Positions 8,076-20,100 of a stretch of 64,000 nucleotides of DNA are shown piece by piece; the stretch's first letter is position 1; every line of letters begins with the position of its first letter. The notes under the pieces are model-generated. The model was not told where the DNA came from. It did not search any database and saw nothing but the letters and a program-made list of their open reading frames with translations. Both the position numbers and the translations under genes were made by a program. The DNA comes from Curtobacterium sp. ER1/6 (GTDB taxonomy: Bacteria; Actinomycetota; Actinomycetes; Actinomycetales; Microbacteriaceae): assembly GCF_001742745.1 (NCBI RefSeq), contig NZ_MJAK01000001.1, forward strand, positions 186,001 through 250,000, read 5' to 3'.

Positions 8076-9704
8076 ATGGCAGACATCACCATCAGCCCCG
8101 ATGAGATCCGTGATGCCCTGAAGGACTTCGTCTCGAACTACGAGCCGACGAAGGCCTCCACGGCCGAGGTCGGGCACGTCACCGACGCGGGCGACGGCAT
8201 CGCGCACGTCGAGGGCCTGCCCGGCGTCATGGCGAACGAGCTCATCCGCTTCGAGGACGGGACCCTCGGTCTCGCGCAGAACCTCGACGAGGACGAGATC
8301 GGCGCCATCGTGCTCGGCGAGTTCGGCGGCATCGAGGAGGGCCAGGAGGTCACCCGCACCGGCGAGGTCCTCTCCGCCCCCGTCGGCGACGGCTTCCTCG
8401 GTCGCGTGGTCGACCCGCTCGGCAACCCGATCGACGGTCTCGGCGAGATCCAGGCCGAGGGCCGTCGTGCCCTCGAGCTCCAGGCCCCGGGCGTCATGTC
8501 CCGCAAGTCGGTCCACGAGCCGCTGCAGACCGGCATCAAGGCCATCGACGCGATGATCCCCGTCGGCCGCGGTCAGCGTCAGCTGATCATCGGCGACCGC
8601 CAGACCGGCAAGACGGCCATCGCGATCGACACGATCATCAACCAGAAGGCCAACTGGGAGTCGGGCGACGAGGACAAGCAGGTCCGCTGCATCTACGTCG
8701 CCATCGGCCAGAAGGGCTCCACGATCGCCTCCGTCAAGGGTGCGCTCGAGGACGCCGGTGCGATGGAGTACACCACCATCGTCGCCGCTCCCGCCTCCGA
8801 CCCGGCCGGCTTCAAGTACCTCGCCCCCTACACCGGTTCGGCCATCGGCCAGCACTGGATGTACGGCGGCAAGCACGTCCTCATCATCTTCGACGACCTG
8901 TCGAAGCAGGCCGAGGCCTACCGTGCGGTGTCGCTCCTCCTGCGTCGTCCGCCGGGCCGCGAGGCGTACCCGGGTGACGTCTTCTACCTGCACTCCCGTC
9001 TGCTGGAGCGTTGCGCGAAGCTGTCCGACGACCTCGGCGCCGGGTCGATGACGGGTCTGCCCATCATCGAGACCAAGGCGAACGACGTGTCGGCGTACAT
9101 CCCGACCAACGTGATCTCGATCACCGACGGCCAGATCTTCCTGCAGTCGGACCTGTTCAACGCGAACCAGCGTCCGGCCGTCGACGTGGGCATCTCGGTG
9201 TCGCGCGTCGGTGGTGACGCCCAGGTCAAGTCGATCAAGAAGGTCTCCGGCACGCTCAAGCTCGAGCTGGCGCAGTACCGCTCGCTCGAGGCGTTCGCGA
9301 TGTTCGCGTCCGACCTCGACCAGGCGTCGCGTCGTCAGCTGGACCGTGGTGCCCGCCTGACCGAGCTCCTCAAGCAGCCGCAGTACTCGCCGTACCCGGT
9401 CGAGGAGCAGGTCGTCTCGATCTGGGCCGGCACGAACGGCAAGCTCGACGAGGTGCCCGTCCCCGACGTGCTCCGCTTCGAGGCCGAGCTGCTCGAGCAC
9501 CTGCGTCGCAACTCCGACGTCCTGACCACCCTCCGTGAGACGAACCAGCTCAGCGACGAGACCGTCGCCGCGATGGACCGTGAGATCGACGCCTTCACGA
9601 AGGGCTTCCAGACGAGCGACGGCAAGACGCTCGGCTCGGAGTCGTTCGACGCGGCCCAGGCCGAGGACGTCGACCAGGAGCAGATCGTCAAGGGTCGTCG
9701 CTAG
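8076..9704 (+). CDS. atpA: F0F1 ATP synthase subunit alpha
   Basis: The non-catalytic nucleotide-binding subunit of the F1 hexamer, 542 residues. The P-loop GDRQTGKT is at residues 173-180; the later motif [13 protein letters not shown] and the conserved Arg-containing region are present. The start is ATG 8076 behind AAGGAAAATCCC; a longer frame beginning at 7899 overlaps atpH and is rejected. The C terminus EQIVKGRR runs directly into the atpG ATG with no intervening base. Confidence 0.98.
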   Translation: MADITISPDEIRDALKDFVSNYEPTKASTAEVGHVTDAGDGIAHVEGLPGVMANELIRFEDGTLGLAQNLDEDEIGAIVLGEFGGIEEGQEVTRTGEVLSAPVGDGFLGRVVDPLGNPIDGLGEIQAEGRRALELQAPGVMSRKSVHEPLQTGIKAIDAMIPVGRGQRQLIIGDRQTGKTAIAIDTIINQKANWESGDEDKQVRCIYVAIGQKGSTIASVKGALEDAGAMEYTTIVAAPASDPAGFKYLAPYTGSAIGQHWMYGGKHVLIIFDDLSKQAEAYRAVSLLLRRPPGREAYPGDVFYLHSRLLERCAKLSDDLGAGSMTGLPIIETKANDVSAYIPTNVISITDGQIFLQSDLFNANQRPAVDVGISVSRVGGDAQVKSIKKVSGTLKLELAQYRSLEAFAMFASDLDQASRRQLDRGARLTELLKQPQYSPYPVEEQVVSIWAGTNGKLDEVPVPDVLRFEAELLEHLRRNSDVLTTLRETNQLSDETVAAMDREIDAFTKGFQTSDGKTLGSESFDAAQAEDVDQEQIVKGRR

Positions 9705-12108
<2,404 letters not shown>

Positions 12109-12109
12109 C

Positions 12110-12373
12110 ATGGCGGCACTCACCGTGAGCGTCGTCTCGGCCGACCGTGAGGTCTGGTCGGGCGACGCCACCATGGTCGTCGCACGCACGACGGAGGGCC
12201 AGATCGGCATCCTCGCGGGGCACGAGCCGCTGCTCGCCACCCTCGCGCAGGGCCAGGTCCGCATCACCCGGGCCGACGGCTCGACGGTGACGGCGGACGC
12301 CGAGGACGGCTTCCTGTCGGTCGAGCACGACACGGTCACGATCGTCGCGCGCCAGGCCGCGCTGGCGTCCTGA
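12110..12373 (+). CDS. atpC: F0F1 ATP synthase subunit epsilon
   Basis: An 87-residue subunit, consisting essentially of the N-terminal beta-sandwich (VVSADREVWSGDATMVVART, GQIGILAGHEPLLATL). The C-terminal two-helix arm that inhibits ATP hydrolysis in E. coli (about 135 residues in total) is missing, as in several actinobacteria. Inhibition by an extended epsilon arm is therefore not expected here. It starts one base after atpD, and its TGA overlaps the probable CTG start of yaaA. Confidence 0.95.
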   Translation: MAALTVSVVSADREVWSGDATMVVARTTEGQIGILAGHEPLLATLAQGQVRITRADGSTVTADAEDGFLSVEHDTVTIVARQAALAS

Positions 12374-12378
12374 CCGGA

Positions 12379-13140
12379 CTGACCGTCCTCCTCCCGCCGT
12401 CCGAGACGAAGCGGGAGGGCGGGGACCCGGCACGCGCCCTCGACCTGGGTGCGCTGTCCTTCCCGGAACTGTCCGACGAGCGGGCCGCGGTGATCACCGC
12501 GGCCCGCTCCGTCAGTTCCGAGGAGTCCACCGCGCGGACGGCCCTGAAGCTCGGTCCGCGGTCGGTCGAGGAGCGCCTCCGGAACCTCGAGCTCGACACC
12601 GCGCCGACGCTGCCGGCGATCGAGCGGTACACGGGCGTGCTGTACGACCCCCTCGACGCGTCCGCCGCGGACGATCGGACGCGGGGGTGGTGGTCGGACC
12701 ACGTCGTCGTGCAGTCGGCGATGTTCGGCCCGATCGGTGCCGGCGACGCGATCCCCGCGTACCGGTTGTCCCACGACTCCCGGCTCGGGGCGCTGCGGCT
12801 CGCGAAGCACTGGCCGGAGGCGTCGACGCGTGCGCTCGGCAGCCGGGGTGACGGTCTCGTCCTCGACCTGCGGTCGGAGGGGTACCGAGCCCTCGGGCCC
12901 GTGTCCGGGGCGCTGGCCCTGCGCGTGGTGAGCGTCGACGCCGGTGGGCGTCGGAAGGCGCTCAACCACTGGAACAAGACCGCCAAGGGGCGCCTGGTGG
13001 CGATGCTCGGCCGCACCGCGGCGGACGTCGACGACGTCGACGCGCTCGTCGCCTGGGCGCGCGCCCACGACGTGGTGCTGGAACGCACCGTGGACGGCTG
13101 GGACCTGGTCGCCGAGAGCCTGGAGCCCGCGCGGGCCTGA
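12379..13140 (+). CDS. yaaA: Peroxide stress protein YaaA (DUF328 family; start probably CTG)
   Basis: A DUF328 protein; E. coli YaaA lowers free iron under peroxide stress and binds DNA. Family marks are LLPPSETKREGG at the N terminus, GVLYDPLDAS, MFGPIGAGDAIPAYRL and LNHWNKTAKGRL. Conventional starts are absent until GTG 12490, which would remove the conserved PPSETK motif. CTG 12379 (giving MTVLLPPSETK, 253 residues) or CTG 12370, which overlaps the atpC stop as CTGA, are the likely starts. It is probably translated from the atp transcript, an unusual pairing with a stress protein. Confidence 0.85.
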   Translation: MTVLLPPSETKREGGDPARALDLGALSFPELSDERAAVITAARSVSSEESTARTALKLGPRSVEERLRNLELDTAPTLPAIERYTGVLYDPLDASAADDRTRGWWSDHVVVQSAMFGPIGAGDAIPAYRLSHDSRLGALRLAKHWPEASTRALGSRGDGLVLDLRSEGYRALGPVSGALALRVVSVDAGGRRKALNHWNKTAKGRLVAMLGRTAADVDDVDALVAWARAHDVVLERTVDGWDLVAESLEPARA

Positions 13141-13178
13141 TCCTGCACAGGACCGGCGCGCGTGACCCCCTTCCACAG

Positions 13179-13865
13179 GTGGACGAGCGCAGCCGGCCGG
13201 GAGGCCCGTCCTCCGTCACGATCTCGTGCATGACCTCGACGAGAGACGGACACTCCTCCACCCACGTGCGCTGGCCCCGCGAGATCGCGGCGGCGGTGAC
13301 CCTCCGCGCGGCCTGCTCCGCGCTGGTCGCGCCCTCCACGGGCGGACCGGCCGGTCGGGACGAGCCGGTCGACCACGAGCTCGACCAGGAGCTCGACCGT
13401 TCGCGCGCGGTCGTGGTGACGACGGCGTGCGGCGCCCTCGCCACGCGCTTCGCCCTGGTCGGGTTCCTCGCGGCGTGCGACGACCCGGACCCGCGCACGG
13501 TCGTCCCCTTCGACCCGTTCCGCGATCCGACACCACCGGCGCTCGGCGGTGGTGGCCCGGTGCCCGATCGTGCGCGCCTGCGGGTGGCGGGCGCGCGCTG
13601 TGCCTCGGCCTGGCGGACGTGGCGTGCGGACGGCGCCGTCGGAGGCGACGTGGGGATCGGTGCAGCGGGCGCGCTCGCGCTCGGAGCGTGGTGCGCCTGG
13701 GCCGTCGGGTCATCCGCCCGCGCCGAGGTCCGCGCGCGGCACGCGCTGGACACCCGACCGGACGACCCCTTCGCCTGGTTGGTGCTCCGCGCCGTGCGGT
13801 CCGGACACGAGCCGGCGTGGTGGGGGAGCGCCACGGGGCGGACGGGATCGTCTACGGTGGACTGA
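13179..13865 (+). CDS. DUF4192-like protein of unknown function
   Basis: 228 residues from GTG 13179, or 211 from ATG 13230; neither has a strong ribosome binding site. The C-terminal part (GALALGAWCAWAVGSSARAE, then RHALDTRPDDPFAWLVLRAV) resembles the end of the actinobacterial DUF4192 domain. The N-terminal half is rich in Asp and Glu (HELDQELDRSRAV). No catalytic motif, membrane helix or signal peptide is seen. It lies two bases before the FHA gene and may be the first gene of the kinase cluster. Family membership is a tentative recognition; function unknown. Confidence 0.55.
   Translation: MDERSRPGGPSSVTISCMTSTRDGHSSTHVRWPREIAAAVTLRAACSALVAPSTGGPAGRDEPVDHELDQELDRSRAVVVTTACGALATRFALVGFLAACDDPDPRTVVPFDPFRDPTPPALGGGGPVPDRARLRVAGARCASAWRTWRADGAVGGDVGIGAAGALALGAWCAWAVGSSARAEVRARHALDTRPDDPFAWLVLRAVRSGHEPAWWGSATGRTGSSTVD
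13853..13858 (+). promoter_or_regulatory. Candidate -10 box ahead of the FHA gene
   Basis: TACGGT lies nine bases before the ATG at 13868, inside the last codons of the preceding gene. It may drive the FHA-phosphatase genes independently. Confidence 0.3.
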
Positions 13866-13867
13866 CC

Positions 13868-14701
13868 ATGGTGGGTGAGCCGGCACGCGGGGACGACGAC
13901 GACACGGTGCTGCGCGCGCACGCCCCGCAGGAGGGCGACGACGACCGTGCGGCCGCCGCGGTGGCGGACACGGTGCTGCGGCCGCGCCGGACCGACGTCG
14001 AGGCCCGCGCGGTCGACGAAACCCGCGCGGTCGACGAGGCCCGCGAGGTCGACCAGGCCGGCGCGGTGGACGACGATCCGCTCGGTGACACCGTGATCCG
14101 TCCGGCGGTCGGGGTCCGGCCGCCCGTCGCGCCGTCGTCCGACGACACGGTCGTCCGTCCGCGTCGCGACGGCGATGCGTCGGCACCCCGGAGCGGCGAC
14201 CGCGTCCCGGGCCCGGAGGCGCGGCTCGAGCCGGTGCACACGGCGGACCGCGACCCGTCCGTCGGGGTCCCCACGCGCCTCCCGTCCGGACCCGTCGAGG
14301 CGTCCGCGCCCCCGCGCGTGCCGTCGATCCGGGTCGGCGGCCGCGTCGTGCGCCTCGACCGCCCGGTCGTGGTGGGCCGGCGGCCCGCCGCGCCCCGCGT
14401 GGTGCACGGAGCCGGACCCGAGCTGGTGACGGTGCCGTCGCCGACCACCCAGGTCTCGTCCTCGCACCTGCTCGTGCACGCGGCCGGAGAGGCCGCCGTG
14501 GTCGACGACCTCCGGTCCACGAACGGCACCGTGGTGCGCCCGCCGGGGTCCGCGCCGTTCCGGATGGCGTCGGGTGCCTCGATCGTCGTCCTGACCGGTA
14601 CGCTCGTCGAGATCGGTGACGGCAACGTCATCGAGGTCCTGTCGCCGCACCTCCGGGTCGGACCCGACGACGGCCTCCCACCGTTCCCGTCGGTCCCGTG
14701 A
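13868..14701 (+). CDS. FHA-domain protein with four DTV(L/I/V)R motifs
   Basis: A 277-residue cytoplasmic protein. Residues 1-150 are disordered and acidic/Arg-rich, with Asp-Thr-Val-X-Arg motifs at Thr13, Thr35, Thr75 and Thr94 and a short AVDE/REVD repeat between them (residues 47-68). Residues about 158-265 form a divergent FHA domain with the SSSHL and RSTNG signatures; FHA domains bind phosphothreonine. By analogy with GarA-type proteins the Thr motifs could be kinase targets and the FHA domain could read them in cis or trans; that is inference. The next genes are a PP2C phosphatase and a Ser/Thr kinase. Confidence 0.85.
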   Translation: MVGEPARGDDDDTVLRAHAPQEGDDDRAAAAVADTVLRPRRTDVEARAVDETRAVDEAREVDQAGAVDDDPLGDTVIRPAVGVRPPVAPSSDDTVVRPRRDGDASAPRSGDRVPGPEARLEPVHTADRDPSVGVPTRLPSGPVEASAPPRVPSIRVGGRVVRLDRPVVVGRRPAAPRVVHGAGPELVTVPSPTTQVSSSHLLVHAAGEAAVVDDLRSTNGTVVRPPGSAPFRMASGASIVVLTGTLVEIGDGNVIEVLSPHLRVGPDDGLPPFPSVP

Positions 14702-14747
14702 AGACCGAGCAACCGGCCCGTCCCCACCAGAGAGCGACCCACACACC

Positions 14748-15569
14748 GTGACCGAACTCGGCCGAGCAGCCACCGAGCACGCCATCGACGTCCCCGGTGC
14801 CGCGGGCGCCACCCTCACGCTGTCGTGGGGTGCCGCGACGGACGTCGGGCGGCGACGCGACCACAACGAGGACAGCTACCTGGTCGGGGCGCCGTTCTTC
14901 GTCGTCGCCGACGGCATGGGCGGGCACCTCGCCGGCGACCGGGCGAGCGACGCGGTGGTCCGGCGGCTCGACCAGGTCGTCGAGGGGGCGTTCACCTCGC
15001 GGCAGGCGATCCAGCGGGCCCTGCTGCTCGCCACCGCCGACATCGAACGTGCCGCCGGAGGCAACGCGCTCGGTGCGGGGACCACCGTGACGGGCGTGGC
15101 CCTCGTCGCCGCCCAGGGGCAGCCCGCCGCGCTCGTCTTCAACGTCGGCGACTCGCGGACCTACCGCATCGAGGGCGGTGTCCTCCGCCGGGTGACCGTG
15201 GACCACTCGGTCGTGCAGGAGATGGTGGACGCCGGGCTCCTCCGCGCCGAGGACGCCGAGCAGCACCCGGACAGCAACGTCATCACGCGAGCCGTGGGCT
15301 TCGGCGAGCCGCCGGAGCCGGACTGGTGGACGCTGCCGCTGCGCGCGGGCGACCGGTACCTGGTCTGCTCCGACGGCCTCACCAAGGAGCTCGGCGACGC
15401 GGGGATCGCACGGATCGCCGCCCGGGAGCCCGGCGCACAGGCACTGGCCGAACGACTCGTCGGCGATGCCGTCGTCGCCGGTGGGCGCGACAACGTGACC
15501 GTGGTCGTCGTGCAGGTCGACGCGGCTCCCGAGGACAGCGACGTCGAGGACACCCTGCCCCGTCACTGA
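14748..15569 (+). CDS. PP2C-family Ser/Thr protein phosphatase
   Basis: A 273-residue soluble PPM/PP2C phosphatase. All metal-binding motifs are intact: RRDHNEDSY, VADGMGGH, FNVGDSRTYR, CSDGLT and GGRDNVTVVVV. It should remove phosphate from Thr/Ser using two Mn/Mg ions. There is no membrane helix, unlike PstP, which supports a role specific to this cluster. The C terminus reads EDTLPR and may itself be a phospho-site. It starts at GTG 14748, 46 bases after the FHA gene. Confidence 0.95.
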   Translation: MTELGRAATEHAIDVPGAAGATLTLSWGAATDVGRRRDHNEDSYLVGAPFFVVADGMGGHLAGDRASDAVVRRLDQVVEGAFTSRQAIQRALLLATADIERAAGGNALGAGTTVTGVALVAAQGQPAALVFNVGDSRTYRIEGGVLRRVTVDHSVVQEMVDAGLLRAEDAEQHPDSNVITRAVGFGEPPEPDWWTLPLRAGDRYLVCSDGLTKELGDAGIARIAAREPGAQALAERLVGDAVVAGGRDNVTVVVVQVDAAPEDSDVEDTLPRH

Positions 15570-15589
15570 GGGCCGGCGGGCCGTCCGTG

Positions 15590-15605
15590 CCCCCTGAAGT
15601 GGGGG
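15590..15605 (+). terminator. Hairpin after the phosphatase gene
   Basis: CCCCC (15590-15594) and GGGGG (15601-15605) pair around a six-base loop TGAAGT, 21 bases after the phosphatase stop. With the -10 box at 15660 it suggests that the kinase begins a new transcript. Confidence 0.4.
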
Positions 15606-15659
15606 ATGGTCGCCCTCCACAGGGCGTCAGGCCCGCCCCGGGGCGTCGGAGTCGCTTCG

Positions 15660-15665
15660 TAGAAT
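15660..15665 (+). promoter_or_regulatory. Candidate -10 box of the kinase operon
   Basis: TAGAAT, a good -10 match, stands about 57 bases before the kinase ATG. The intergenic space of 153 bases is the largest within the cluster, so this is the likely promoter for kinase, surface protein, MoxR, DUF58 and transglutaminase genes, which overlap or nearly touch. Confidence 0.45.
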
Positions 15666-15722
15666 GGCCTGGCCGCGACGATCGACACGGCCGACCACGG
15701 GCCGGGGAAGGGAAGGACACCC

Positions 15723-17132
15723 ATGGCACGACGCCTGCCGTCCGACCCGCCCGTCATCGCCGGCTTCACCCCGGTGCACGTCCTCGGCTCCGGTGGGTTC
15801 GCGGACGTCTTCCTGTACGAGCAGGACATGCCCCGACGCCAGGTCGCGGTCAAGGTCCTGCTCGACGAGGTCGTGGACGACCGGGTGCGACAGATGTTCC
15901 AGGCCGAGGCGAACCTCATGGCGCGGCTGAGCACGCACCCCTCGATCCTCACGGTCTTCCAGGCCAGCATCGCCGCAGACGGACGCCCCTACCTCGTGAT
16001 GGAGCTGTGCTCCTCGTCGCTCAGCGAGCGCTACCGCCGTGAGCCGGTGCCCGTGTCCGAGGTCCTCGCGATCGGCATCCGGATCGGGGCGGCCCTCGAG
16101 ACGGCGCACCGCGAAGGCGTCCTGCACCGCGACGTGAAGCCCTCGAACATCCTGCGGACCGCCTACGGCAACCCCGTGCTCTCCGACTTCGGCATCGCGG
16201 CGACGATCGGCAGCGCCGACCCCGACGAACCGGTCGGCATGTCGATCCCGTGGTCGGCGCCCGAGGTCCTCGGCGACGAGTCCCGCGGCACGATCCAGTC
16301 CGAGGTCTACTCGCTCGCCGCGACCGTCTACTCCCTCCTCGCGGGCCGCAGCCCCTTCGAGGTCCGCGGCGGGAAGAACGGTGCCGCCGACCTCATGGAC
16401 CGCATCGAGCGCGGCGGCGTGCGCCCGACCGGGCGGGCGGACGTCCCGCCGTCGCTCGAGCGCCTGCTGGCGACGGCGATGTCGCGCAAGGTGTCGGCGC
16501 GTCCGGCGACCGTGATCGAGTTCGTCCGCGGTCTGCAGCAGGTCGAGGCCGAGCTCGGGATCCCGCAGACCGCCGCCGACGTCGCGGTCGAGGCGTGGGC
16601 CGTCACGACGCCGTCGACCGACGGTGACCGCACCGTCGTGCGGGAGCTGCAGGCGCCGTCGCGTGTCGGTGCTCGTCGACGGAACCGGCGGTCCCTGCAG
16701 GGCGGGTCGGACGTCGGCGTCCAGAGCGTGGGGACCGTGCACCGCACCGGGTCCGCGACACGGGTCCGCCGACGCAGCCGGTCGACGCTGCTGTGGGCCG
16801 GCTCCGCCGGTGTCGTCGTGGTCGCTGCCCTCGCGGTGGTCACCGTGCTCCTCGTCACGCGGATCGGCACCGGTTCGATCCCCGCCGTGACGGACGTCCG
16901 CGCCGCGGCGACGGCGGACTCGGTGTCGTTCAGCTGGCAGGACCCGGGACTCCGCTCGGGCGACACGTACGTGATCTCCTCTGACGGGGTGTCGAGCCAG
17001 CAGACCGGCACGACCTTCGTCGTCTCCGGCGAGTCCGGAGCCGAGGAGTGCATCACGGTCGCGGTGAACCGCGACGGCAAGACCGGCGCAGCGAGCGCCG
17101 AGCAGTGCGGCACGATCGGCGGCGCCGGGTGA
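15723..17132 (+). CDS. Membrane Ser/Thr protein kinase with extracellular fibronectin-like domain
   Basis: 469 residues. Cytoplasmic Hanks-type kinase at residues about 15-285: glycine loop LGSGGFADVF, Lys44, HRD at 135-137, DFG at 155-157 and SAPEV for APE. A basic juxtamembrane linker contains DRTVVREL with Thr304. One membrane helix lies near residues 356-378, followed by about 90 extracellular residues with a fibronectin III look and a Cys pair. There are no PASTA repeats, so this is not PknB. It corresponds to the first gene of the PFNA cluster. Its stop overlaps the giant surface gene by four bases. Confidence 0.95.
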   Translation: MARRLPSDPPVIAGFTPVHVLGSGGFADVFLYEQDMPRRQVAVKVLLDEVVDDRVRQMFQAEANLMARLSTHPSILTVFQASIAADGRPYLVMELCSSSLSERYRREPVPVSEVLAIGIRIGAALETAHREGVLHRDVKPSNILRTAYGNPVLSDFGIAATIGSADPDEPVGMSIPWSAPEVLGDESRGTIQSEVYSLAATVYSLLAGRSPFEVRGGKNGAADLMDRIERGGVRPTGRADVPPSLERLLATAMSRKVSARPATVIEFVRGLQQVEAELGIPQTAADVAVEAWAVTTPSTDGDRTVVRELQAPSRVGARRRNRRSLQGGSDVGVQSVGTVHRTGSATRVRRRSRSTLLWAGSAGVVVVAALAVVTVLLVTRIGTGSIPAVTDVRAAATADSVSFSWQDPGLRSGDTYVISSDGVSSQQTGTTFVVSGESGAEECITVAVNRDGKTGAASAEQCGTIGGAG

Positions 17133-20100
17133 TCCGCGCGTTCCTGGCGAGGCACCGTTCGGCCGCCGTGTCCGTCGGGGCCTCCGTGCTCGTCGGTGCC
17201 GTCGTCGCGACCGCGGCCGTCGTGTCGACCGGGTACCACACGCAGCGCGTCGACCTCGGGGACGGCACGGTGTGGGTGCCGTCGGCGCAGTACGGCGCCG
17301 TGGGTCGGGCCAACACCGCCGTGCTCGAGCTCAACACCGCGGTGGAGTCGCCGAGCGACGACCTGTCCGTCCTGCAGCGCGGCGCCGACGTCTACAGCGT
17401 CGACGGCACCAAGGGGACCGTCTCGCGGGTCGACGTCGCGGCGGCCACGGTCGGCGACGCGGTCACGCTTCCGGCGGGTTCTCCGCAGGTCTTCCTGGCC
17501 GGGGACACCGCCGTGGTGGGCAACGGGGACACCGGTGAGCTCTGGGCGACGCCGGCTGCCGACCTCGCCGACTTCGACGCCTCGATCCGGGCGGACCTGA
17601 CCCTCGGCGCGGACGCCGTGTTCGACGCGTCCGACCGACACGTCGCCGTCTACTCACCGCGGACGGGCCGTGCGGCGCTCGTCGACGTCGGCACGGACCT
17701 GACGGTCGACCGCCGGTGGGACGTCCGCTTCGACCGCGCCCACGAGTTCCAGGTCGCGTCCTTCGGCGACCACGTCGCCGTCCTCGACCGCACCTCGGGT
17801 CAGCTCGCCGTCGACGGGGACGTCGTCGACCTCGGTGACGCGATCGGTGGTGCCCCGGCCCTCCAGCACTCCTCGGACTCGTCGACGGACGTCGTGGTCG
17901 CGGGGTCCGCCGGGATGGTGCGCGTCTCGGCGTCCGGTACCGTCGACCGGACCGCGCTCGGGGTCTCCGGACGCCCGGCACGGCCCGCGGTCGTCGGCTC
18001 CTGCACCTACGCCGCCTGGGCCGGTGGGCAGGCGACCGACTCGTGCCAGGGCACCGGACTGCAGCGGCTCGCGCAGACCGCCGGCGCGGACGACCTGCAG
18101 ATCGTGCACAACGGACGCACCGTCGTGGCGAACGACCCCCGCAGCGGCCGGTCCTGGGCGATCGACCGCAGCGGCCAGCTGATCGACAACTGGTCGGACC
18201 TGGTCGAGCAGGACGACCAGCAGCAGCAGGAGCGGGTGTCGGACGACGACCCGCAGGTCGACAAGGACCAGAAGCCGCCCGTCGCGGTCGACGACGACCT
18301 CGGGGCGCGTCCCGGCCGGACCACGAGCCTGCCCGTGCTGCTGAACGACCACGACCCCAACGGCGACCCGCTCGTGATCAGCGAGGTCGGCAGCGTCGAC
18401 GACGCGGTCGGCAGCGTGGCGATCGTCGGCGACGGCCAGCGGCTGCAGATCACCCTCGCGGCCGACGCGAAGGGCACGGTCTCGTTCCCGTACACGATCA
18501 CGGACGGCAACGGCGGCTCGGACAGTGCCACGGTCCGGGTGACCGTCCGGCCGGACTCCGAGAACGAACCACCCCGACAGGTCCGCAGCACCTCGGCCGA
18601 CGTCGTCCAGAACGGACACGTGGTCACCGACGTGCTCTCGGACTGGGTCGACCCCGACGGCGACCCGGTGTACCTCGAGTCCGCGTCGGCGGAGGGGGAC
18701 CAGGTCTCCACGACGCCCGACGGCATGCTCGACTACCGCAACGCGAGCGGGAAGACCGGCGACCGGACCGTGCAGATCGTCGTGAGCGACGGGCGTGACC
18801 GCGGACGCGGGTCGGTCACGGTCCGTGTCGCGAAGGCGGGGAACGTCCCGCTGCTCGCGGACCCGTTCGCCGTGCAGGGCTACGCGGGCAAGGCGTTCAC
18901 CGTCGACCCGCTCGAGCACGTCCGCGGCGGGAACGGGACCGTGACGCTCACGAGCGTGTCGTCGTCGTCCGGGCTGACTGTCACCCCGTCGTACGACGCC
19001 GGGACCTTCCGCGTCGAGGGCGCGGGACCCGGTGACCACCAGCTCGAGTACACCGTCACCGACGGCACGAAGACCGCGAGCGGCATCGCGCGCGTGACCG
19101 TGCTCGCACCGCCCGACGCGTCGACGCCGCCGATCACGACCCCCAAGACGGTCTTCGTGAACACGCTGTCGGCCAAGGACACCGACGTCACCGCGACCGA
19201 CACGGACCCGGCGGGCGGGGTGCTCATGGTGACCGCACTCGACGGGCTGCCCCGGGACGCCGGTGTCCAGGCGAGCATCCTCGACCAGCACGTCGTCCGG
19301 GTCACGCTCACCGCGCCCCTCGACGGACCGGTCTCGTTCCGGTACACCGAGTCCAACGGGCTGGCCACCGCGACGGGCACGATCACGGTCGTCGAGATCC
19401 CGCGGCCGGACCGCATCCAACCGCCCGTCGCGCAGGCGGACTCCGCGACCGTCCGGGTCGGGGACGTCGCGGAGATCGACGTCCTCGCGAACGACTCGCA
19501 GCCCGAGGGCGAGCCCCTGACGCTGCAGCCCGAGCTCGTGCAGAACGTGCCGGGCGACGGTGGCCTGCTCTTCGTCGCCGGCGACCGGCTGCGGTACCTC
19601 GCGCCGGACACGCCGGGCAACCACACGGCCGTATACCGCGTCTCCGGGCCGGACGGGCAGTACGCCGACGCCACCGTCTCGATCTCGGTCCGCGAGCGCG
19701 ACGCCGCGACCAACAACCCGCCCGTACCGGAGACCGTCACGGCACGCGTGGTCGCCGGCCAGTCGGTGCGGGTCACCGTGCCGCTGAACGGCATCGACCC
19801 CGACGGCGACTCGGTGCAGCTGGTGGGCGTGGCCGACAACCCGGACAAGGGGTCCGTCAGCGACGTCACGTCCGACGCGCTCACCTACGAGGCGGGGGAC
19901 TACTCCGCGGGGACGGACGAGTTCACCTACACGGTCGTCGACGCCCTCGGGGCACGTGCGACCGGGACCGTCCGGGTCGGCATCAGTCCGCGCGCGGAGC
20001 AGGCGTCGGACCCGGTCGCGCAGGCTGACCACGTGACGATCCGACCCGGCGGCACGGTGACCGTGCGGGTGCTCCAGAACGACTCGGACCCGCAGGGTGG

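Noticed and set aside
15723-17132. Kinase as PknB with PASTA domains
   Set aside because: The extracellular part is about 90 residues with a fibronectin-like look; no PASTA repeat and no rodA/pbpA neighbours.
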